Assembly (NCBI RefSeq): GCF_024753285.1
Contig: NZ_JANUGW010000032.1
Location: 1 to 60,864, forward strand
Direction: 5' to 3'
From: Massilia pinisoli
Lineage (GTDB): Bacteria; Pseudomonadota; Gammaproteobacteria; Burkholderiales; Burkholderiaceae_D
DNA length: 60,864 bases
Shown here: in pieces, positions 46,414 to 55,953 of the stretch
How positions within the stretch are numbered: position 1 is the stretch's first letter
Layout: each line of letters starts with the position of its first letter
The notes under the pieces: model-generated
Database searches by the model: none
What the model was told of the DNA's origin: nothing
Seen by the model: the letters and a program-made list of their open reading frames with translations, nothing else
Made by a program: the position numbers and the translations under genes

Positions 46414-47021
46414 TGAAGCCATCTTTGAATATCGCTGTCTGTAGCCGGAAAGACGAGCAGTTCTCGTTCGCTACGCTTGGCTAGAAGGTGCGCAAGATGC
46501 GGACTGAGCAAAGCTGGCTGGATCATGTGCTGCTCCGAAACCAGATCCGCTTCCCGCAACATGCGAAATAGGTTCTGCCGCAGTTTGTGCTGGGTGGACG
46601 TGGCAATATCATCGAGCTCTGCATGCCAAAGCGCCTTACTGTTATAGAAATTGTCATAGTCGCCAAAGGACAACTGCCGACGCATTAGCACGTGATGCTC
46701 CCGAAGAACTTCGGTGGCGAAATCGCGAATAAAGGCGTAGCGACGACAGGCGGCTACCCATAACAAACTGGCTTGATCACGAAGGTTCAGCCCCAGCAGC
46801 GCTTGCAGTTCGAGTTCGTCTAGATGCTCCAGCCGTGCAGTGACCTCCTTGCTGATGCGCGTGGCGGCGGCGGCGGTTCGTACTTGGAGGAGGTTGTCTT
46901 GTCGCACCTGGTCACGGGCCCTTACCCAATCCCTGAAATTCAGGTAGCACGCGGCGACCGTAGGTGCCTCTTGCAGGAATAGCCCACCAGTAGTGAAAGA
47001 AAGCCGGTAACGCACAGTCAT
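46410..47021 (-). CDS. brxA: BREX protein BrxA
   Basis: A 203-aa, all-helical DUF1819 protein that resembles the RNA-binding NusB fold and binds DNA in studied BREX systems. The start ATG at 47021 overlaps the brxR stop by four bases. The longer open frame to 47105 runs back into brxR and is rejected. Typical region: YRLSFTTGGLFLQEAPTVA. Confidence 0.92.
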   Translation of the reverse strand: MTVRYRLSFTTGGLFLQEAPTVAACYLNFRDWVRARDQVRQDNLLQVRTAAAATRISKEVTARLEHLDELELQALLGLNLRDQASLLWVAACRRYAFIRDFATEVLREHHVLMRRQLSFGDYDNFYNSKALWHAELDDIATSTQHKLRQNLFRMLREADLVSEQHMIQPALLSPHLAHLLAKRSERELLVFPATDSDIQRWLQ

Positions 47022-47917
47022 GCGGCTTGCTCCTTGCTGGCCTGATACCCCGGAGCCAACATAGCGGTCTCGACGCCGTAAAGGACTAGGTGGTCTTTTA
47101 ACCACAGACGATACTCGGGCCCTCGCAGACTATGGTCGGGTGAGCAGTCTACGCTCCACTTGCGCAATGCATAGCCAGCCAACGCCGCACGCAGTCTCAA
47201 ACGCAGCACGCTACTTGGCATGTCGTAATCCATACAAGTGATTTCGGGACGCGGCTGGTCGGGGTGCGGCACGAAGTCGAGTTCCACGATACGCGCCCAC
47301 TGTACGTCCTGCTCGGGCAATTCATGGCGCAGCGGAGCATCGTCGAGACGCGGCTGAGGATCACGAATACGAGTGAGTACGAAGTCACGGAACGCTTGGC
47401 TTTTGCGATCGAAAGCACGCACGTGCCATCTTAACCCCGTGTCGAGCAAGGCAAACGGTACGATCTCGCGATGTGACTCCCCACTGCTAACGGAGTGATA
47501 GCGAATGCCAAGTACCTGTCCTAGATGAATGGCTCGGGTGACGCATCCCAGTACGTCTAGATTGGGATGCGAAAGCCGCGTCGGCATGAGACAAGGTAGG
47601 AGAGGGTCGGACGATGGCGTAATTGCATCGCCTAGTTGCTCAGCCAACCAACTCAAGACTTGTTCGGGGGGCGCCGGGAACAGAGGGGTGAATTCGGAAC
47701 CGAGCAGGTAGCGCTTTCCCCTGCTGTCGTAATCAATATTGGTTGGCGCCAGCTCCTTGTACATCGCAAGATCACGAGAGGCCGCGGCTGACTGAATGCC
47801 AAAACGCTGCATTAGATCCAGGCGACGCAATTCTCCCAAGAAGCGCAAACGCAGCTCGGCATGCTTAAGCCGATCCCTTTGCGGTAACGGCAGCTGTGCA
47901 AGCGGTTCATCGATCAT
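47018..47917 (-). CDS. brxR: BREX transcription regulator BrxR (wHTH-WYL)
   Basis: A 299-aa protein from the ATG at 47917; a TTG at 47965 would add 16 residues. It has an N-terminal winged helix, then a WYL domain (GIRYHSVSSGESHREIVPFA, GLRWHVRAFD), then a C-terminal domain. BrxR proteins bind inverted repeats upstream of their own gene and repress BREX, probably sensing a nucleic-acid ligand through the WYL domain. A matching inverted repeat lies at 47977-47997. It is the first gene of the operon. Confidence 0.88.
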   Translation of the reverse strand: MIDEPLAQLPLPQRDRLKHAELRLRFLGELRRLDLMQRFGIQSAAASRDLAMYKELAPTNIDYDSRGKRYLLGSEFTPLFPAPPEQVLSWLAEQLGDAITPSSDPLLPCLMPTRLSHPNLDVLGCVTRAIHLGQVLGIRYHSVSSGESHREIVPFALLDTGLRWHVRAFDRKSQAFRDFVLTRIRDPQPRLDDAPLRHELPEQDVQWARIVELDFVPHPDQPRPEITCMDYDMPSSVLRLRLRAALAGYALRKWSVDCSPDHSLRGPEYRLWLKDHLVLYGVETAMLAPGYQASKEQAA

Positions 47918-47976
47918 GGTCAGGACATCCGAGCAAAGAGAAGAGAAGCTGCTAAGTATATCCAAAAAGAAACATC

Positions 47977-47997
47977 ACCGCATCAAAATGATACGGT
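47977..47997. promoter_or_regulatory. Inverted repeat, probable BrxR operator
   Basis: ACCGCATCA-AAA-TGATACGGT: nine-base arms with one mismatch around three bases, 12 bases upstream of the TTG and 60 bases upstream of the ATG of brxR. Position and symmetry suit a homodimeric WYL repressor site. Confidence 0.65.
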
Positions 47998-48049
47998 CAT
48001 GGCGTCCAAAGCTGTGGTTTTATTGTCAACCCATTTCGATCTGCATGTG

Positions 48050-48418
48050 CTACCGGTACCCAAGTCGGCGCAAGTCGGTCACAGCCCACGCAAGCCTTCC
48101 GTGGATCCGAATTGGACGAACTGGTCCGTTCTCGTAGCACGCCCACTTCCGTAGCGTCTGTACCTTACGTCCAAGGTGATAAGCCGCACAGGCCGTGTCG
48201 ACATGTTCACGGGTTTCGTTGGCCAGCGAAGAATAAGGCGCGCATAGCGGAGCCGGCTGCACGTCAAGCTGGCTACGTAGCATGGCCATTTCATCCCTCA
48301 AGTGTTCAACGTCTGCACCCAACCGGGTCAGAGCAGCGGCTAGCGTGTCTCGCTCGCGAGCAAGAACATTGAGAGTGTCAGCCAGTTGGGTGAGCGCCTG
48401 AAATAGCGGATCGTCCAT
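48050..48418 (-). CDS. Hypothetical DNA-binding-like protein
   Basis: A 122-aa protein. Residues 1-55 form a coiled coil (LARERDTLAAALTRLGADVE), and the C-terminal part (AYHLGRKVQTLRKWACYENG, RPIRIHGRLAWAV) has the pattern of a plasmid or island HTH that reads an excisionase-like wing. I have seen this type as an orphan gene in betaproteobacterial islands. It lies just upstream of brxR in the same direction, with the BrxR operator between them. Confidence 0.6.
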   Translation of the reverse strand: MDDPLFQALTQLADTLNVLARERDTLAAALTRLGADVEHLRDEMAMLRSQLDVQPAPLCAPYSSLANETREHVDTACAAYHLGRKVQTLRKWACYENGPVRPIRIHGRLAWAVTDLRRLGYR

Positions 48419-48789
48419 GGTGGCAGTCTACGCTGATTTTGAGCATGGAAAGTGCACTCGATCCCGCGCAGTTTCCGCTTTGGCTGGTCCACGCCATCTT
48501 TTCTCATCTTAATAATTCTGCATCGCAGAATAGAACTTTATGCGCATACAGCCTATTTAACAGCTGAGTCCATTGCTTAGGCAGTCAATTCCGATGGACA
48601 TACTAGTAACACCATTATAAAATTGCAAATATGAAATTTATATTGTTGTAAAAAGTTTGAGCCAGACGGTCGCATTCAATTTGTTAGAAAGCAATAAGAG
48701 TCACTGAAAGGCAGGGCAAGGGCGTGAAGCGATACAGGTTGACGAATCTCCAGCGCGACATCGTGTCGAAGTCAGGTTAGGTTGAACTC
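48419..48789. other. Intergenic, AT-rich
   Basis: About 370 bases between divergent genes. It must contain the promoter of the Hsp70 operon. TTGACG occurs at about 48739 without a convincing -10, and I see no sigma-32 or CIRCE site. No gene or repeat is supported. Confidence 0.5.
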
Positions 48790-50904
48790 ATGGATGAAGT
48801 CGAGGTTAAGGAATTTACACAGCGCGCTTCTCAATTGAGATCTGAAGGCAGGCTAGAGGAATCGATGCTGGCGGCGCGCCACGCGACGACTCACGGACCA
48901 GAAGACGCGAATGCGTGGTGGCAGCTGGCGCTGACGCTGCGCCGCCTGGATGACGATGGCCGGGCATTGTCAGCGCTGGAGCGGGTCACCGAGCTGGCGC
49001 CGCATTTCGCCGCCGGATGGTACGAACTGGGTCTCGTTTACGAGGCATTCGGCCAGCTGGACGATGCGATCGCCAAATACGAGATGGCGCTCACAGCCGA
49101 CAGCGAACACGCGCCAAGCATGCGCATGCTGGCGCGTGCCCTAAAGGACGACAAATCGGCTTCCGCAACGCAGCGCCGCCTCGAGCTGTTACGCGCCCTG
49201 TGGGACGCCAAGGAACTGCCGGACAATGCGCTGTTCGACTTCGCCTACCTGCTGGCGGATCAGGGCGAACCGGCTCATGCGGCACGCATGTATGAGACGT
49301 ACACCTGCCGGTTGGACGGGAAGGCGGCGTACTTCAACCTGGCGTTGACCTATAAGAAGCTGGGCCGCGACGCTGATGCGCTCGACGCCTTCGACATGGC
49401 CCTGTTCATCGGCTTTGAAGACGACAATCTGCCAAGACTAAGCAATGACGTGCACGGCAAGCTGCGTGCATTGGCGGACAAGATCGCGCGCAATCCCGAA
49501 CCGCTGCTGGCGGAGGACGAGTGGTACCAGCACTACGTTAATCCATTCGCGCTGCTCGACGCCGATACAGTGGAGGACTTGCGCAACCAGCCGAAGGCCC
49601 TACAGAAGGCGCGCCAGGCGGTACTGCGCGAAATCGAGCTGGAAGACGGGCACTTGGCGTGGATGCCTGGCCTGGTGCTTGACAAGTCGACCGCGCTGTC
49701 CAGATTGGACGAACTCAACGACCCCGATGTGTGGGATGCGCATCAGGTAGTGTTCGAAGACAAAGCACTGTGCAGCTTCCTGTCGCGCGGTGAACTCGAT
49801 CATTTTCTGGGCCGCGCGGACCCGTCGGTCCCGCCTGTGATGCCGTACCAGCTGGACGAGACTACTTTGCGCGTGCTAGGGCCCGTCTTCGCTGCACAGT
49901 ACAACCGCGTCCTAACCCGCGCCATCGAGAAAGGCAATGTCGACGCCGTCGAATGCCTGTTCAAGGGACGCCGCTGGGTCGCGCCCGAACATGCAGAGCA
50001 CTGTTTTGAAGGTGCCCGGCGCGTCCTCGAACGCCTGGCCGCCCCCCTAGTCACGCTCGACGACGCAGCCGATGGACGGACCGTCGGCCTGGACGAGATC
50101 CAGCGTGTACTCGCGGCCGGATCACTTAGCAGCCTGCTGCCTCATCTTCCGATGGAGTTCCACGCCACGCACAATGCGGTCGGAGGCGCACTTCGCGGTC
50201 TGGCGGTATCGCACTTCGGCCGCGAACACGATGCGCCGCAAGCGCTTGAAATCCTCAAGCTAGCCAAGGTCTGCGCCAACAAGCTGCCCGCACTAGCGCA
50301 TCTCGTCGACGCGGACGAGAAAACGCTGAACGACATGATCGCCGAGGAGCGCAGCAAGGAAGCATCCATTACGGTCGGTCGGGCACGCTTGCAGGTCACG
50401 CGCGCCGGCGTCAGCCATGGCGACTCTCAACTGTCCCCCGGCAGCATCGTTGGCGTGCGCTGGGGGATGACCAAGACCAGCAATGCGCCGCCGACCATGC
50501 GCTACACGATCTGTTTCCAGGGGCGCAATGGCGGCGACATCCTAGGCATCTGGACCAAAGTGGGCAATCTCGACGAGCAGCGTTCCCAGTGGTCGAAGCT
50601 GATCGATGCGGCTTTTCATTTCGTGATGGCCAGCGTGCTCGGATGGTTTGCCGAACAAATCGAACACGGCCATCAAATGCGTGTCGGTTCGGTCGACGTG
50701 GACCGCGACGGGGTCACTATGGACGAAAAAGGCTGGATTTTCACGAGCCGCACCACGGTTCCTTGGCATCAGCTGACATCGCAGCTGGTAAACGGCTCGC
50801 TCGTGCTGGGCAGCCTGAGCAAGCCTAAGGCGAGCGCCGACTTGCCGCTAGAGACGACCTGGAATGCCGTCGTCCTGCATTTGTACGCTTCGAAAAAGGA
50901 ATAG
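48790..50904 (+). CDS. TPR protein of an Hsp70 operon
   Basis: A 704-aa cytoplasmic protein. The first 210 residues hold tetratricopeptide repeats (for example AAGWYELGLVYEAFGQLDDA, AAYFNLALTYKKLGRDADAL). A central region of unknown type (about 230-480) begins NPFALLDADTVEDL. The C-terminal 150 residues look like a beta-rich PH-like domain (WIFTSRTTVPWHQL). No HPD motif is present, so it is not a normal J-protein, but it may recruit clients to the Hsp70 encoded two genes later. The downstream gene starts eight bases after it. Confidence 0.75.
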   Translation: MDEVEVKEFTQRASQLRSEGRLEESMLAARHATTHGPEDANAWWQLALTLRRLDDDGRALSALERVTELAPHFAAGWYELGLVYEAFGQLDDAIAKYEMALTADSEHAPSMRMLARALKDDKSASATQRRLELLRALWDAKELPDNALFDFAYLLADQGEPAHAARMYETYTCRLDGKAAYFNLALTYKKLGRDADALDAFDMALFIGFEDDNLPRLSNDVHGKLRALADKIARNPEPLLAEDEWYQHYVNPFALLDADTVEDLRNQPKALQKARQAVLREIELEDGHLAWMPGLVLDKSTALSRLDELNDPDVWDAHQVVFEDKALCSFLSRGELDHFLGRADPSVPPVMPYQLDETTLRVLGPVFAAQYNRVLTRAIEKGNVDAVECLFKGRRWVAPEHAEHCFEGARRVLERLAAPLVTLDDAADGRTVGLDEIQRVLAAGSLSSLLPHLPMEFHATHNAVGGALRGLAVSHFGREHDAPQALEILKLAKVCANKLPALAHLVDADEKTLNDMIAEERSKEASITVGRARLQVTRAGVSHGDSQLSPGSIVGVRWGMTKTSNAPPTMRYTICFQGRNGGDILGIWTKVGNLDEQRSQWSKLIDAAFHFVMASVLGWFAEQIEHGHQMRVGSVDVDRDGVTMDEKGWIFTSRTTVPWHQLTSQLVNGSLVLGSLSKPKASADLPLETTWNAVVLHLYASKKE

Positions 50905-50912
50905 TCGAAATC

Positions 50913-51359
50913 ATGAACTCTCCCGTCCGCTTTGAATATCCAAAGTACCTGCTGCAAACACTGAACCAAGTTTACGACATGGAACGCAAGCTCAGCCTGC
51001 ACGGCGACAGCGCAAACCTGCTGCGCAACGTAGAGCGCATCAAGGACGCGTTTGCTAGCCAAGAGCCGCCGCTGTTCTACGAAGACCCGATGGGCCAGCC
51101 ATTTAGTGAAACGCGAACCGACCTCGAAGCGTCGATCTCCGGCGTCGGCGCTGACGATCTTGTGGTCACTGAAGTCATCAAACCGATCATCCGGGCTGGC
51201 AAGCAAGAATATTCAGTCGTTGTCCAGCGCGGCATCGTCGTGGTTAAGACGCGCAGCGCGGACAACGCCGCATCAGCGGTCGTACCGATCGAAACCAGCC
51301 AGGGTACAGACGGCACGGCAGGTCCACAACCAGACACCCAGAATGGAGAGCAGGCATGA
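50913..51359 (+). CDS. Small GrpE-like protein
   Basis: A 148-aa protein. A helical N-terminus leads to MGQPFSETRTDLEASISG and DDLVVTEVIKPIIRAG, then SVVVQRGIVVVK. This follows the end of GrpE: the GxPFDPxxHEAV loop, then a beta domain VxxVxxxGYxxxxRxxRxAxVxV. The long GrpE helix is shorter. It sits between a TPR gene and an Hsp70 gene and overlaps the latter by four bases, so a nucleotide-exchange role for that Hsp70 is likely. This is inferred from weak similarity plus position. Confidence 0.55.
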   Translation: MNSPVRFEYPKYLLQTLNQVYDMERKLSLHGDSANLLRNVERIKDAFASQEPPLFYEDPMGQPFSETRTDLEASISGVGADDLVVTEVIKPIIRAGKQEYSVVVQRGIVVVKTRSADNAASAVVPIETSQGTDGTAGPQPDTQNGEQA

Positions 51360-53854
51360 GTAACACGATCAATTTCGGCATCGATCTCGGTACGTCGAAT
51401 TCCCTGATCGCCAAGTTCGACAAGGGCGAAGTACAGGTCTTCAAGAATCCGAACGGGTTCAAGGAGACGCTACCGTCGGTGGTGGGCTTTCGCAACGACC
51501 GCACCATGGTCGGCGATAAGGCGCGGGTATACTTGGAACGCGACGCTCGCAGCGTAGTCAGCCGTTTCAAACGCAAAATGGGAACGTCGGAAAGCTTCAA
51601 CATCAAGGCGCTAGGCGCTTCGCTTACACCGACTGAGTTGTCTGCCATTGTCCTGAAAGAGCTGAAGGCTTTTGTGCAGTCGGGCGAGGAGGTGGACGCG
51701 GCCGTGATCACGATCCCGGCGTCGTTCGACACGCTACAAAGTAACGCGACCAAGGAAGCCGGGCGCCAGGCTGGTTTCAAGACGGTGGTGTTGCTGCAGG
51801 AGCCGATTGCGGCCAGCCTCGCCTATGCAAACAAGGAACGCAACGTCGATCTGAAGAACAGCCAGTGGCTGGTGTACGACCTGGGCGGCGGTACGTTCGA
51901 TGCCGCACTCGTGCGCATCGTCGAGGGTGAGTTGACTGTTGTCGACCACGAGGGCAACAACTACCTGGGCGGCACCGACTTCGACGAGCTGCTGGTGGAG
52001 AAGGTGCTCGTGCCGGAGCTGCTGAAGCGCGGCCGCTTCGACGATCTGCTTGGCTCCCTGAAGAGTCTCACCGGCGAGCGCAATGCCTTGTGGCACGTTC
52101 TGCTGGCCCGGGCTGAAGAAGCGAAAGTCGAGCTGTCGGCCAAGACCTCAACCGAGTTCGACCTCGGCGCGACGCCAGTGGAGGATGACGACGGCAACGA
52201 GATCGATGCGATTCTCACGGTCACGCGCAGTGAATTCGAATCCGTCATCAAGGACGCGGTCGAGGCTTCGATCGACATGGTCAAGCGCATCCTCACGCGC
52301 AACAAGCTCCAGCCCAGCGACCTGCAGTTTGCGCTGATGGTGGGCGGCTCAACGTACATCCCCTACGTGCGCCGCCGCGTTCAGGAAGTGCTCGGGATCG
52401 CCGTCAACACCGACATAGACCCGACCAACGCGATCGCCGTCGGCGCCGCCTATTTTGCCGGCACTAAGGAAAAGCAGCGTGACGCGGAGGCAGGTGCCGA
52501 TCGCGACGCCTCGCCGCTGAAAATCCGCATGGTCTACAACAAGACCTCACAGGAAACCGAGGAAACGTTCACCGCCAGGGTCGAGGGTGACCTCGACGGC
52601 ATGCAGTACCGGATTGTGGGCAATGACGGATCGTTCGACAGCGGCCTCAAGAGGCTAGCCAGCCGGATTATGGAAGATCTTCCGCTGCGCGAAGGTGCCT
52701 ACAACATCTTCACATTCAAGGTGTTCGACGCCCAAGGCACGCAAGTCAGGCTGGACGAAGACGCTATCCAGATTGCGCAGGGCCGCTACAGTGTCGCCGG
52801 CCAGATGCTGCCCGACGACCTGTGCTTGGTGTTGGACAAGCTCGATGCCAACGACACCCGGCTACATCTGCTGTTTGGCAAGAATGTCGTGTTACCGGCT
52901 GCCACGAAGTACACCGCGGAAGTCGGAAAGACGATTGTCAAAGGCTCGGACGAAGCACTGCACATTCTGGTGGTCGAGGGGCCGCAGGATCGCCACGCGT
53001 CGACCAACAAGCCGCTTGGCGCCTTGGTCATTACCGGCCGCCAGCTGACCCGCGACCTGATCAAGGGTACCGAGGTCGACATGATATTCACACTGTCGGA
53101 GTCGCGCGACGTGACCGTCAGCGCCTACCTGAACGGGACCGATCAGGAATTCTCGCAGGTCTTCAACCCGAAGCTACGGGAAGTGTCGACTTCGGTGCTC
53201 GCCACCGAAACACTGCGGCTCGAGGAACGCCTGCATGAAGAGATCGCGGACGCAGAGAAGCGCGGTCAGCGCGACGTCGCTTCCGGCCTAGGAAAGACGC
53301 TAGCGGGCGTACAGGAGCTAATGGGAAGGGTCGCCGCTCTGCGTGATGACGATGTCACTGACAGGAAGTTCCAGCTCGAGGACACAAAGCGAGAGCTGGC
53401 GCGCTCTATGCATGAGCTCACAGCCGGCAAGAGGCTCGAACTGGCGCGCAGCGAATACAGGAGCGTAAAAGAAGGATGTGCCACGACCGTGCAGGAATCT
53501 GGCAACGACCGCGAGCGTAACCAGCTCAAGGAGATCCTAGCGCGCGAGCACACTTTCATTGCCTCACATTCGCCCGAGAAGATCGAGGCCGTGACGACGG
53601 AGCTGCGTAGCATCGAATTTGGCATCTTGGCGCGCACCCCTGGCTTCCTGTTGAGCATGTTCGAACACCTAACGACGAAGCTGCCTTCGATGAATGACCA
53701 GATCCAGGCTACCCGCCTGTTCGACACGGGTAAGCGTGCCATCGCCGGCGAGGACTGGAGCGAAGTACGTGCAATCTGTGCACGTCTTTGGGACTTACTG
53801 CCGGACGACCAGCAGGACACCCCGCAGGCACGCATGTTGACCGGCTTGGTGTAA
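51356..53854 (+). CDS. Hsp70 (DnaK-like) with long C-terminal extension
   Basis: An 832-aa protein. The ATPase domain (about 1-380) has phosphate-1 GIDLGTSNSLIA, phosphate-2 VYDLGGGTFDAALV and the adenosine motif LMVGGSTYIPYVRRRV. A beta-type substrate domain follows to about 630, then a helical lid of about 200 residues. It lacks the DnaK C-terminal EEVD-like end and is about 190 residues longer than DnaK, so it is a specialised paralogue and not the housekeeping chaperone. It is coupled to the GrpE-like gene by an ATGA overlap. Confidence 0.88.
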   Translation: MSNTINFGIDLGTSNSLIAKFDKGEVQVFKNPNGFKETLPSVVGFRNDRTMVGDKARVYLERDARSVVSRFKRKMGTSESFNIKALGASLTPTELSAIVLKELKAFVQSGEEVDAAVITIPASFDTLQSNATKEAGRQAGFKTVVLLQEPIAASLAYANKERNVDLKNSQWLVYDLGGGTFDAALVRIVEGELTVVDHEGNNYLGGTDFDELLVEKVLVPELLKRGRFDDLLGSLKSLTGERNALWHVLLARAEEAKVELSAKTSTEFDLGATPVEDDDGNEIDAILTVTRSEFESVIKDAVEASIDMVKRILTRNKLQPSDLQFALMVGGSTYIPYVRRRVQEVLGIAVNTDIDPTNAIAVGAAYFAGTKEKQRDAEAGADRDASPLKIRMVYNKTSQETEETFTARVEGDLDGMQYRIVGNDGSFDSGLKRLASRIMEDLPLREGAYNIFTFKVFDAQGTQVRLDEDAIQIAQGRYSVAGQMLPDDLCLVLDKLDANDTRLHLLFGKNVVLPAATKYTAEVGKTIVKGSDEALHILVVEGPQDRHASTNKPLGALVITGRQLTRDLIKGTEVDMIFTLSESRDVTVSAYLNGTDQEFSQVFNPKLREVSTSVLATETLRLEERLHEEIADAEKRGQRDVASGLGKTLAGVQELMGRVAALRDDDVTDRKFQLEDTKRELARSMHELTAGKRLELARSEYRSVKEGCATTVQESGNDRERNQLKEILAREHTFIASHSPEKIEAVTTELRSIEFGILARTPGFLLSMFEHLTTKLPSMNDQIQATRLFDTGKRAIAGEDWSEVRAICARLWDLLPDDQQDTPQARMLTGLV

Positions 53855-53995
53855 TAGCGCGCCTGAAACCCAAGCCAGTGCCCGTACGTGGCAGGCGGCA
53901 TCTCTGCACGCTCCTTCGCGGCCTCTGGAAATTTCGCAGCGCGGCGCATACCGATCGCGCTCGCGCTAGATTCTAGATAAAAAGGGATCAAAATT

Positions 53996-55090
53996 ATGTC
54001 CGTAATAGAAAAAAACCGGAAGCCTTATATTGAAAATGATAACTTGGTCCAGACGTTGGTCGATCGTGAAAAAAAATTACGGCAACTCGATATTGATTTA
54101 CCAATTAAAGTTCAGTTGTCTAAGGATGGAAAAAGAATTGAGGTCATCCAAAATAATGTAGTGCTAAACGGTGAAGTTAAGCGCCCGCTAATGCATCAGC
54201 TTGGGGGCCGAGCCTGGGGACAAAATCAAGACTTCAATTCTATTAATAGCACTTGGAAAGAGAAGTTTTATCATAATTGTGCTGAGTTGGAAGAGGAACT
54301 AGAAACTGTCTTTAGGCGCCATGAACTTTCAATTCGTTATGAGACAGATAGCCAGGGACAAAACCAGATTTATGGCATCGTAACACCACATTTTGTTGAT
54401 GTAAATCAAATTGAGTTTCGAGAAAAATTTATAGAACAAACTCGTCAATCAACTGCAATCATTCCAGAAAGCTATGGTTTGGAAAGAGGAAAGTATGATG
54501 AAGTTATCGAGTATTTTAAATTTGATAGTCCAGGTTTTCAAACTGAGTTTCGATATGGACTAGTTTACGCGAGAAATAACGGATATGAAGCTTATAAAGT
54601 AAACTGGGAAAGATTAGTCCTCATCTGCAAGAACGGATTAAAAGGCTGGAGAGGCACAAAAAATTCCTGGAAACATACTAAGGCGATTGATTTATCTGAC
54701 TTTATAGCCGCTACAGTAGAGGATGGAATAGGCAATCAAAGATTCTTGGAAGAGAGAATCATGGCATCCAGAGATGCACAGTTGAGTAAAGACAAGGTAA
54801 GCGAATTGATGGAGCGTTTGTCATTGGCCCAAGCATCAAAAAAGCGTGTTGCCGAGCGCCTAGCCATTGAGACTGATGCCGTAGGGTATAACGAATGGGC
54901 ATTGAGTCAAGCCTTGACCTGGTTGGGCTCGCATGAAAAAGCAATCCCTTCAAAAAATCAACAACAACTAACTGGCTTAGGAACTGATGTCCTTGAACAT
55001 TCTCTTGATGAGGTATTAGAAGAAGAATCAAAGATGTTTTTTGACGGCTCGTATGGATTGGTTTTTCCAAAAGGTTTTCGGCGCAGTTAA
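53996..55090 (+). CDS. AT-rich hypothetical protein, possibly DUF932-like
   Basis: A 364-aa protein, base composition strikingly AT-rich next to the Hsp70 genes. The middle segment EFRYGLVYARNNGYEAYKVN and WERLVLICKNGLKGW resembles the DUF932 pattern in which a conserved strand ends in RxVCxNG. The region HTKAIDLSDFIAATVED would follow. DUF932 proteins are common on plasmids and phages, often near anti-defence genes. The similarity is weak. The start follows AAAAGGGATC. Confidence 0.55.
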   Translation: MSVIEKNRKPYIENDNLVQTLVDREKKLRQLDIDLPIKVQLSKDGKRIEVIQNNVVLNGEVKRPLMHQLGGRAWGQNQDFNSINSTWKEKFYHNCAELEEELETVFRRHELSIRYETDSQGQNQIYGIVTPHFVDVNQIEFREKFIEQTRQSTAIIPESYGLERGKYDEVIEYFKFDSPGFQTEFRYGLVYARNNGYEAYKVNWERLVLICKNGLKGWRGTKNSWKHTKAIDLSDFIAATVEDGIGNQRFLEERIMASRDAQLSKDKVSELMERLSLAQASKKRVAERLAIETDAVGYNEWALSQALTWLGSHEKAIPSKNQQQLTGLGTDVLEHSLDEVLEEESKMFFDGSYGLVFPKGFRRS

Positions 55091-55165
55091 CTCTGCTCCT
55101 GATCTCGAAGCTGGGCCGCATCGAGACACCATGCCACAGCTATTCCATTGATTTTCTACACCTTC

Positions 55166-55429
55166 TTAGTCATTTGATGCGTTCCACATTTCAGCAGCCT
55201 GCTCGACAGATGTTACCTCATCGATTTCCAAGAATAAACTATTGCCAACACCAGGGCTTTTCTCATTAACATAAGCGTAGCCAAATTCCGGCGAATACAA
55301 AACATTTACTCCGTCGGCATCGTGATACTTCAGTAGCGTACAGTCGCCTTCATCTTTGACGATAGCAGAGGCGTCGTCACGGCATTCGCGGGCATGGTCG
55401 CGCATGTCTGAGAACCGGATGCTCTCCAA
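55166..55429 (-). CDS. Small acidic hypothetical protein
   Basis: An 87-aa frame from TTG at 55429, or 79 aa from ATG at 55405 (MRDHARECRDD). It is acidic, with no domain I recognise. Convergent with the preceding gene. Start uncertain. Confidence 0.45.
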   Translation of the reverse strand: MESIRFSDMRDHARECRDDASAIVKDEGDCTLLKYHDADGVNVLYSPEFGYAYVNEKSPGVGNSLFLEIDEVTSVEQAAEMWNASND

Positions 55430-55488
55430 CTCGTCGTCAGTGGTTGATGCCTGATAGTGAAGATATTATTCACATTAATCCCTAATTT

Positions 55489-55953
55489 TTACGTATTCCA
55501 CGATTCTTGTAGAAATAAAGTCATAAGCAGATTCATTACGTCTGAATAGCTGTATCTATTAGCATCGCAGTATCTTTTGAACTGGTCTTTCAAACCCTGA
55601 TCGATACTGAATATGAAATCTACCATCGTTGGTTTCTTTGGGTTTATCAGAGTCGCAAACGACCGTGCAGCAGCACTAGTGGCAACAGGTAAAAGATCGG
55701 TATCAGGCAACCCCAAATAGTTAGAATGGTTCAGCTTGAAATTCTCGCCCTCGACTGGGTCAGACAATCGAAGCAGAATCAACGCTTCTCGGCTCAGAAA
55801 GTTTAAATCTTTCGACCAATGGCTGTGAAAACACTTTATTAAACCGTTAGCTCCCTCACCACTGATGTAAAGAGAGTATCCGTCTTTTGATGTATGTATA
55901 TTGGCGACATAGTTTTTTCCAAGAATTACATTGCTTACGGAAGATAAAATCAT
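55489..55953 (-). CDS. Hypothetical protein, second gene of an AT-rich pair
   Basis: A 154-aa protein overlapping the upstream gene by four bases (ATGA). The C-terminal half (FIFSIDQGLKDQFKRYCDAN, RYSYSDVMNLLMTLFLQ) resembles a ribbon-helix-helix or antitoxin-like helix pair, seen in many plasmid-borne regulators. The N-terminal half is beta-rich. Possible antitoxin or regulator; not recognised with confidence. Confidence 0.5.
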   Translation of the reverse strand: MILSSVSNVILGKNYVANIHTSKDGYSLYISGEGANGLIKCFHSHWSKDLNFLSREALILLRLSDPVEGENFKLNHSNYLGLPDTDLLPVATSAAARSFATLINPKKPTMVDFIFSIDQGLKDQFKRYCDANRYSYSDVMNLLMTLFLQESWNT

